Source of the DNA: an uncultured Faecalibacterium sp.
GTDB lineage: Bacteria; Bacillota; Clostridia; Oscillospirales; Ruminococcaceae
DNA: 10,176 nt
Assembly (NCBI GenBank): GCA_934539245.1
Contig: CAKTCK010000059.1
Coordinates: forward strand, 1-10,176
Reading direction: 5' to 3'
The translations under genes and the position numbers were made by a program. The notes beneath the pieces are model-generated. The model had not been told where the DNA came from and searched no databases. It worked only from the letters and a program-made list of their open reading frames with translations. This document shows, in pieces, positions 6,227-10,176 of the stretch (position 1 is the stretch's first letter; each line of letters opens with the position of its first letter).

Positions 6227-7657
6227 ATGAATACATCTCTTGAGAACCTGACCCACAAGATGCAGCGTGCTGCGCTTGGTAAAATAGTGGACGTGGCGCT
6301 TTCCCGCGCCGAGCACGACCATGAAAAAACAATGTGCCAGCTGGTAGATGTTGCAAAGCAGTTCTACGGCAGCGGCTTCAGCGATGAGACCTACGAGAAC
6401 GCCAAAAAGGTGCTGACCGACCCCGACAGCAAGTGGACGAAACTCATCAACTGCGTGCTGGACCAGACCGACCCCCATGTGGCGCGCACCACTGCGCTGA
6501 ATCTGGGCTACGAAGCCTTCTTCCGCGGCACCAAGACCATCCGCGAGAACCGCGTCAAGTACCAGTGCAACATCCCGTGGCTGATTTTGTTCGACCCCAC
6601 CTCTGCCTGCAATATGCACTGCGTCGGCTGCTGGGCAGGCGAGTACGGCCACAAGAACAACCTCAGCTTTGAGGATATGGATAAGATCGTCACGCAGGGC
6701 AAGGAACTGGGCGTGTACCTGTATATGCTGACCGGCGGCGAGCCGCTGGTGCGCAAAAAGGATGTGCTCAAGCTGGCGGAAAAGCACAACGATGTGCAGT
6801 TTGCCATCTACACCAACTCCACCCTCATCGACGAGCCCTTCTGTGAAGAGGTGCGGCGTCTGGGAAACATCGCCTTTATGCTGTCCATCGAGGGCACCCC
6901 GGAGACCAACGATGCCCGCCGTGGCGAGGGCCACTATGCCGCTGTAATGCACGCCATGGACCTGCTCAAGAAGTACGGCATCCTCTTTGGTACCTCCATC
7001 TGCTACACCAGCCAGAACATCGAGGCCGTCACCAACGACGCGTTCATGCGTTTCCTGTGCGAGAAGGGCGCGCATTTCGGCTTCTATTTCCACTATATGC
7101 CGGTTGGCAACGAGGCCGCCCCGGAGCTGATGCCCACCCCGGAGCAGCGCAAATATATGATCGACCGCATCCGCTATCTGCGCTCTTCCGAGTGCGATAT
7201 CCCGTTCTACCCTATGGACTTCCAGAACGACGGCGAGTTCGTGGGCGGCTGCATCGCCGGCGGCCGCAACTACTTCCACATCAACTCTGCCGGTGACGCT
7301 GAGCCCTGTGTGTTTATCCACTACTCCAACGCCAACATCCACGACCAGTCTATTCTGGAAATTCTGCACAGCCCACTGTTCATGGCTTACCACAACGGCC
7401 AGCCCTTCAATAAGAACCATCTGCGTCCCTGCCCGATGCTGGAAAACCCCGAGCTGCTGGAAAAGATGGTGCACGAGACCGGTGCCCACAGCACCGACCT
7501 GCAGTCCCCGGAAAGCGTCGAGCACCTGTGCGAGAAGTGCAAGAGCTACGCCGCCAACTGGCAGCCCACTGCTGATGAAGTGTGGTCCCACCACAAGGTG
7601 CGCGAGAGCCGGTACGAGAACTATAAGGACTGGAAGCCCTCTCAGCCGCTGGATTGA
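6227..7657 (+). CDS. Radical SAM protein with SPASM/Twitch-like C-terminus, substrate unknown
   Basis: A 476-residue cytosolic enzyme expected to bind a [4Fe-4S] cluster and cleave S-adenosylmethionine to a radical. The cluster motif CxxxCxxC is Cys128, Cys132, Cys135 (ACNMHCVGCWAGEYG). The SAM-binding TGGEP follows at 169-173. Residues 1-115 are a mostly helical N-terminal extension with no recognised motif. The C-terminal part has a SPASM-like pattern: Cys342-x13-Gly-x4-Cys361, then Cys402 and the pair Cys435/Cys438, enough for at least one auxiliary cluster. Many SPASM enzymes mature peptides or proteins, but I found no small precursor gene in the flanking gaps. The ATG at 6227 has GGGAGG (6213-6218) eight bases upstream. 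A weak promoter candidate (ATGGCA 6144-6149, TAAGAT 6168-6173, spacer 18) follows the previous terminator. I recall close relatives in many gut Clostridia, all without an assigned reaction. Superfamily is certain, function is not. Confidence 0.93.
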   Translation: MNTSLENLTHKMQRAALGKIVDVALSRAEHDHEKTMCQLVDVAKQFYGSGFSDETYENAKKVLTDPDSKWTKLINCVLDQTDPHVARTTALNLGYEAFFRGTKTIRENRVKYQCNIPWLILFDPTSACNMHCVGCWAGEYGHKNNLSFEDMDKIVTQGKELGVYLYMLTGGEPLVRKKDVLKLAEKHNDVQFAIYTNSTLIDEPFCEEVRRLGNIAFMLSIEGTPETNDARRGEGHYAAVMHAMDLLKKYGILFGTSICYTSQNIEAVTNDAFMRFLCEKGAHFGFYFHYMPVGNEAAPELMPTPEQRKYMIDRIRYLRSSECDIPFYPMDFQNDGEFVGGCIAGGRNYFHINSAGDAEPCVFIHYSNANIHDQSILEILHSPLFMAYHNGQPFNKNHLRPCPMLENPELLEKMVHETGAHSTDLQSPESVEHLCEKCKSYAANWQPTADEVWSHHKVRESRYENYKDWKPSQPLD

Positions 7658-7685
7658 ACTAAAACCTGAAAGAAAGCAATAAAAT

Positions 7686-7725
7686 GACCCCCGCCCTGTG
7701 TTCTGACGAATGCAGGGCGGGGGTC
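7686..7725. terminator. Bidirectional terminator between radical SAM and GNAT genes
   Basis: A perfect 13-base GC-rich stem (GACCCCCGCCCTG at 7686-7698, its complement at 7713-7725) has a 14-base loop. On the minus strand it is followed by ATTTTATTGC, so it suits the GNAT gene, which ends 22 bases before it. On the plus strand the tail is TTGCTG, a weaker U tract, but the stem still lies 28 bases after the radical SAM stop. Confidence 0.8.
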
Positions 7726-7747
7726 TTGCTGTGTAAACTGGAAGGTA

Positions 7748-8212
7748 TCACTCTGGTAGTTCCATTTCATCGTTCATTTTCACAAATCCATATTTTTCAT
7801 ACAATGGGCGTCCCATCTCAGTTGCTTCTAATGAAATAGCTGTAATCCCCTTGCTTTTAGCATCTCTAATCAGCATATCTAATGTTTTAAAAGCAATTCC
7901 CATTCTTCGATATTCAGGATCAGTATACATATTCATGATATAAGCCTTGTTTCCGTTTGGATTGTGGTAAGTCGGCATTACTTGAAAAAAACTAACACCA
8001 CCAGCCCCTACAAAACGATTTTTATCAAAAACTAAATATGCAATATGAGAGCCGTCACAAAGAGCTTTTTGATAATAATTATAGGATTGTCTTTCAACTT
8101 CACTCATATCAGTATCAGCAGAAAGTTTATTCGCTGCTCTTAATACCTCTATTCTTGTTTCTGTCAGTATATCGATATCTTCAAGCGTTGCTCTCTTGTA
8201 TTTTAAATTCAT
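7748..8212 (-). CDS. GNAT-family N-acetyltransferase, probably acquired
   Basis: A 154-residue protein of the GCN5-related N-acetyltransferase fold, which moves an acetyl group from acetyl-CoA to an amine. The acetyl-CoA pyrophosphate-binding motif is YTDPEYRRMGIAFKTL at 96-111, with RRMGIA at 102-107 as the R/QxxGxG/A loop. It is preceded by the beta strand AYIMNM. The C-terminal part ends with the usual PLYEKYGFVKMNDEMEL. The substrate cannot be read from the sequence; relatives range from amino-acid and peptide to antibiotic acetylation. The ATG at 8212 has only a modest GGGGA about 10 bases upstream. Base use is unlike its neighbours: by hand count, lines 7861-7920 and 8041-8100 each have 19 G+C in 60, against 35 in 60 at 8641-8700 in the next gene, which suggests horizontal transfer. 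It stands alone between two terminators and I could not find a clear promoter. Confidence 0.88.
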   Translation of the reverse strand: MNLKYKRATLEDIDILTETRIEVLRAANKLSADTDMSEVERQSYNYYQKALCDGSHIAYLVFDKNRFVGAGGVSFFQVMPTYHNPNGNKAYIMNMYTDPEYRRMGIAFKTLDMLIRDAKSKGITAISLEATEMGRPLYEKYGFVKMNDEMELPE

Positions 8213-8255
8213 ATCGTATTGTTCCCCACAAATTTCGGTTTGTAATTTGTAATAT

Positions 8256-8295
8256 AATTAAAAATACCCCGCATCGGAAAGGCTCTGATGCGGGG
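8256..8295 (-). terminator. Terminator of the AI-2E-type transporter gene
   Basis: CCCCGCATC (8267-8275) pairs with GATGCGGGG (8287-8295), extended inward by a G.U and two more pairs. On the minus strand the stem is followed by TATTTTTAATT. It lies 12 bases past the stop at 8307 and separates this transcript from the GNAT gene downstream. Confidence 0.82.
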
Positions 8296-8306
8296 CAGGG
8301 AAGGGT

Positions 8307-9569
8307 TTACTGGTTTTCAGCAGGTTGCGGTGCAGCGGGCTGTGCGGCTGCATCGTCTGCGGGGTCGCCGAACTGGTCGTGATAGCTGTTCAGCAGGGTC
8401 AGCTCCTGATGGCGCTGCAAGCCGTAGATGACCAGCTTTTTGATCACATCATAGATGACGGCGAACAGCGGCACGCCCACGATCATGCCCACAAAGCCCC
8501 ACAGACCGCCAAACAGCAGGATGGCGAACAGCACCCAGAAGCTGGAAAGGCCGGTGGTGTTGCCCAGAATTTTGGGCCCGATGATGTTGCCGTCCAGCTG
8601 CTGCAAAACCAGCACGAACAGCACGAACCACAGCGCCTTGATGGGATTCTGGATCAGGATGAGCAGCGTAGCCGGGATGGCACCGATGAAGGGGCCAAAG
8701 AAGGGGATGACGTTGGTCACACCAATGATCACCGACACCAGCAGAGCACTGGGAAACTTGAAGATCAGACAGCCGATATAGCACAGCACGCCGATGATGG
8801 CGGAGTCCATGATCTTGCCGTTGATGAAGCCGCCGAACATTTTGTCTGCGTACTTCACTTCCTCAGTGATCAGCTGCGCCCAGCGGGGGCGGACGATGCT
8901 GTGCAGCACCAGCTTGCCCTGCTGCACGAACCGCTTGCGGCTGGCCAGCATATACACCGCCACGATGATGCCGATGATCAGGTTCTTGGCCACCGTCACC
9001 ACGTTCAGCACACCAATGGCTGCACCGCTTACGATGTTCTGCATGGAGGGCAGCAGGGTGTTCTTGAGCCATGTGTTCCATGTGTCCAGATTGGTATTCA
9101 GGGTGGCGTAGGCCGAGTTGAGCAGTTCCATGATCTGTTCGTTCTTCTCAATAAACTCCAGATGGTTTACCCAGTACATGAACTTTGAAATGTTAGCCTG
9201 CGCCGTGTAGTACAGGGTCGTCACGCTGGTGATCAGCTGCGGCACGATCATCATGACCAGTGCATACACCAGCAAAAGCCCGAACAGGATGGTGAGCGCC
9301 ACGGACAGCGCATTGATCAGACCGTTCATCTTTTCCGGGATGAAGCGGCGCAGAAAGCCTTCGATGCTGTTGCACACCGGCTTGAGCAGATAGGCAATCA
9401 CGGCACCGTAGATAAAAGGCATCAGGATGCCGGTCAGGGTAGAGATAGCCGAGCCGAAGCCGTCAAAACGGTAAATAAGGAAAAAGAAGATGATGCTCAG
9501 TGCAATGGCGCCAAACCCTGCGAGCATCCCATAGAGATACGGTTTGATGTGCGGCTTTTTGTCCATCAT
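8307..9569 (-). CDS. AI-2E family transporter (YdiK/YtvI-type membrane protein)
   Basis: An integral inner-membrane protein of the AI-2E transporter family (Pfam AI-2E_transport type), about 420 residues, normal for the family. Numbered from the ATG at 9569, hydrophobic segments lie near 12-35, 42-64, 86-110, 178-208, 255-275, 277-306, 311-325 and 340-375. A soluble region sits at about 113-178. Family signatures are IGVTNVIPFFGPFIGAIP at about 282-299 and QLDGNIIGPKILG at about 324-336. The tail from about 404 is Ala/Pro/Gln-rich and probably disordered. Despite the family name, proven members include autoinducer-2 exporters and Na+/H+ antiporters, so the substrate here is open. Start choice: GGAG (9576-9579) is 6 bases before the ATG at 9569 and 9 before one at 9566. 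An ATG at 9581 is too close to any ribosome binding site. The gene lies 48 bases after the but stop, so the two may share a transcript. Confidence 0.92.
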   Translation of the reverse strand: MMDKKPHIKPYLYGMLAGFGAIALSIIFFFLIYRFDGFGSAISTLTGILMPFIYGAVIAYLLKPVCNSIEGFLRRFIPEKMNGLINALSVALTILFGLLLVYALVMMIVPQLITSVTTLYYTAQANISKFMYWVNHLEFIEKNEQIMELLNSAYATLNTNLDTWNTWLKNTLLPSMQNIVSGAAIGVLNVVTVAKNLIIGIIVAVYMLASRKRFVQQGKLVLHSIVRPRWAQLITEEVKYADKMFGGFINGKIMDSAIIGVLCYIGCLIFKFPSALLVSVIIGVTNVIPFFGPFIGAIPATLLILIQNPIKALWFVLFVLVLQQLDGNIIGPKILGNTTGLSSFWVLFAILLFGGLWGFVGMIVGVPLFAVIYDVIKKLVIYGLQRHQELTLLNSYHDQFGDPADDAAAQPAAPQPAENQ

Positions 9570-9575
9570 GACAAA

Positions 9576-9579
9576 CTCC
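9576..9579 (-). promoter_or_regulatory. Ribosome binding site of the AI-2E-type gene
   Basis: GGAG on the minus strand is spaced 6 bases from the ATG at 9569 and 9 from the ATG at 9566. It would lie inside the coding region if the ATG at 9581 were used, so it decides against that longer start. Confidence 0.55.
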
Positions 9580-9585
9580 ATTCCT

Positions 9586-9612
9586 GCTGCGGGCAGCGGG
9601 AATACCCGCAGC
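9586..9612 (-). repeat. Hairpin between but and the AI-2E-type gene
   Basis: GCTGCGGG (9586-9593) pairs perfectly with CCCGCAGC (9605-9612). A second, tighter hairpin is also possible, GCGGG (9596-9600) with CCCGC (9605-9609), and uses the same right arm, so the two are mutually exclusive. No U tract follows on the minus strand, so it is not a standard terminator. It could protect the but mRNA end or set the ratio between the two genes. Confidence 0.5.
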
Positions 9613-9617
9613 GCTTA

Positions 9618-10176
9618 TTAAATTTTGTTGCTTCTGCGCCAGATATGCAGCTTATCGGCCTCGCGGATCAGCTCCTCGCGGAAATCCGGGTGTGCCACGC
9701 TAATCAGAGCCTCGGCCTTTTCCCAAGAAGTCAGACCCTTCAGGTTCACGCAGCCATACTCGGTGCACAGGTAGTGCACGTTGGCGCGGGTATCGGTAAT
9801 AATGCTGCCGTTCTCCAGCGTGGGACGGATACGGCTTTCCAGCTTGCCGGTCTTTTTATTAAAGAAGGTGGAGGACAGGCAGATAAAGCTCTTGCCGCCC
9901 TTGGAAAGGTATGCGCCCAGCACGAAGTCCAGCTGACCGCCTGCACCGGAAATGTGCTTCACGCCGGCGCTCTCAGCGTTCACCTGACCAAACAGGTCGA
10001 TATCCACGGCATTGTTGATGGAGATAAAGTTGTCCAGTGCGGAAATGCTGCGGATGTCGTTGGTGTAGTCCACCGGGGCAGACATACACTCCGGGTTATC
10101 GTTCAGGTAATCGTACATCTTCTGGGTGCCGGCACCAAAGGCGTAGACCTGACGGCCCTTGTCCAGCTGCTTGCGG
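9618..10176 (-). CDS. but: Butyryl-CoA:acetate CoA-transferase, C-terminal part (5' end outside the window)
   Basis: The visible 185 residues are the C-terminal part of an acetyl-CoA hydrolase/transferase-family enzyme. They match remembered Roseburia and Faecalibacterium But closely: [15 protein letters not shown] at the edge, [20 protein letters not shown], then [19 protein letters not shown] (the glycine-rich CoA-binding loop), [41 protein letters not shown] and the end HIWRRSNKI. The enzyme moves CoA from butyryl-CoA to acetate, releasing butyrate and acetyl-CoA, the last step of butyrate formation in these gut anaerobes. The frame stays open to the right edge, so the Met at 10118 is internal. 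The catalytic glutamate, expected in an HTEM-like motif, lies in the missing N-terminal part. A 4-hydroxybutyrate CoA-transferase is the main alternative, but the C-terminal match favours But. An AI-2E-type gene follows in tandem. Confidence 0.9.
   Translation of the reverse strand, partial: RKQLDKGRQVYAFGAGTQKMYDYLNDNPECMSAPVDYTNDIRSISALDNFISINNAVDIDLFGQVNAESAGVKHISGAGGQLDFVLGAYLSKGGKSFICLSSTFFNKKTGKLESRIRPTLENGSIITDTRANVHYLCTEYGCVNLKGLTSWEKAEALISVAHPDFREELIREADKLHIWRRSNKI

Noticed and set aside
6095..7594. A 499-codon open frame on the minus strand opposite the radical SAM gene
   Set aside because: It is antisense to a gene with complete radical SAM and SPASM-like motifs, has no recognisable domain, and its composition (rich in V, H, G, A) is typical of the reverse frame of GC-rich codons.
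8325..9188. A 287-codon plus-strand open frame opposite the AI-2E-type gene
   Set aside because: It is very rich in H, Q and D, as expected for the reverse of hydrophobic codons, with no domain match and no plausible start signal.

Overview
The window looks like a chromosomal segment from a butyrate-producing gut Clostridium of the Oscillospiraceae, most likely Faecalibacterium or a close relative. The main pointers are a partial gene whose C-terminal sequence closely matches remembered butyryl-CoA:acetate CoA-transferase (But), the moderately GC-rich codon use, and strong AGGAGG-type ribosome binding sites. The genus assignment is an inference from remembered protein sequences, not from a search.

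Layout from left to right: (1) the 3' part of a PLP-dependent methionine gamma-lyase-family gene (+); (2) a shared bidirectional terminator; (3) a convergent methylglyoxal synthase-family gene (-) that lacks several key catalytic residues; (4) a roughly 575-base AT-rich gap holding the mgsA promoter, two inverted repeats and the terminator of the next operon; (5) a compact proC-proB-proA operon (-) encoding the whole glutamate-to-proline pathway; (6) a divergent TetR/DhaS-type regulator (+) with its own promoter and a candidate auto-operator; (7) a terminator, then a radical SAM/SPASM-like enzyme of unknown substrate (+); (8) a convergent, AT-rich GNAT acetyltransferase (-), a likely acquired gene; (9) an AI-2E/YdiK-type membrane protein (-); (10) the 3' end of but (-), running off the right edge.

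The proline operon is one unit: genes are 3 and 7 bases apart, each downstream ribosome binding site lies in the end of the gene before it, a sigma-A-like promoter precedes proC, and a strong terminator follows proA. The but gene and the AI-2E-type gene lie in tandem with under 50 bases between them and no clear U-tract terminator, so they may be co-transcribed. The regulator and the radical SAM gene point the same way but are separated by a strong hairpin terminator, so their link is suggestive only.

Most of the window is ordinary metabolism. The items most worth a second look are the catalytically altered MgsA, the uncharacterised TetR plus radical SAM/SPASM pair, the inverted repeat over the TetR promoter, and the structured AT-rich gap between mgsA and proA. 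I saw no CRISPR array, tRNA, rRNA, transposase or phage gene.
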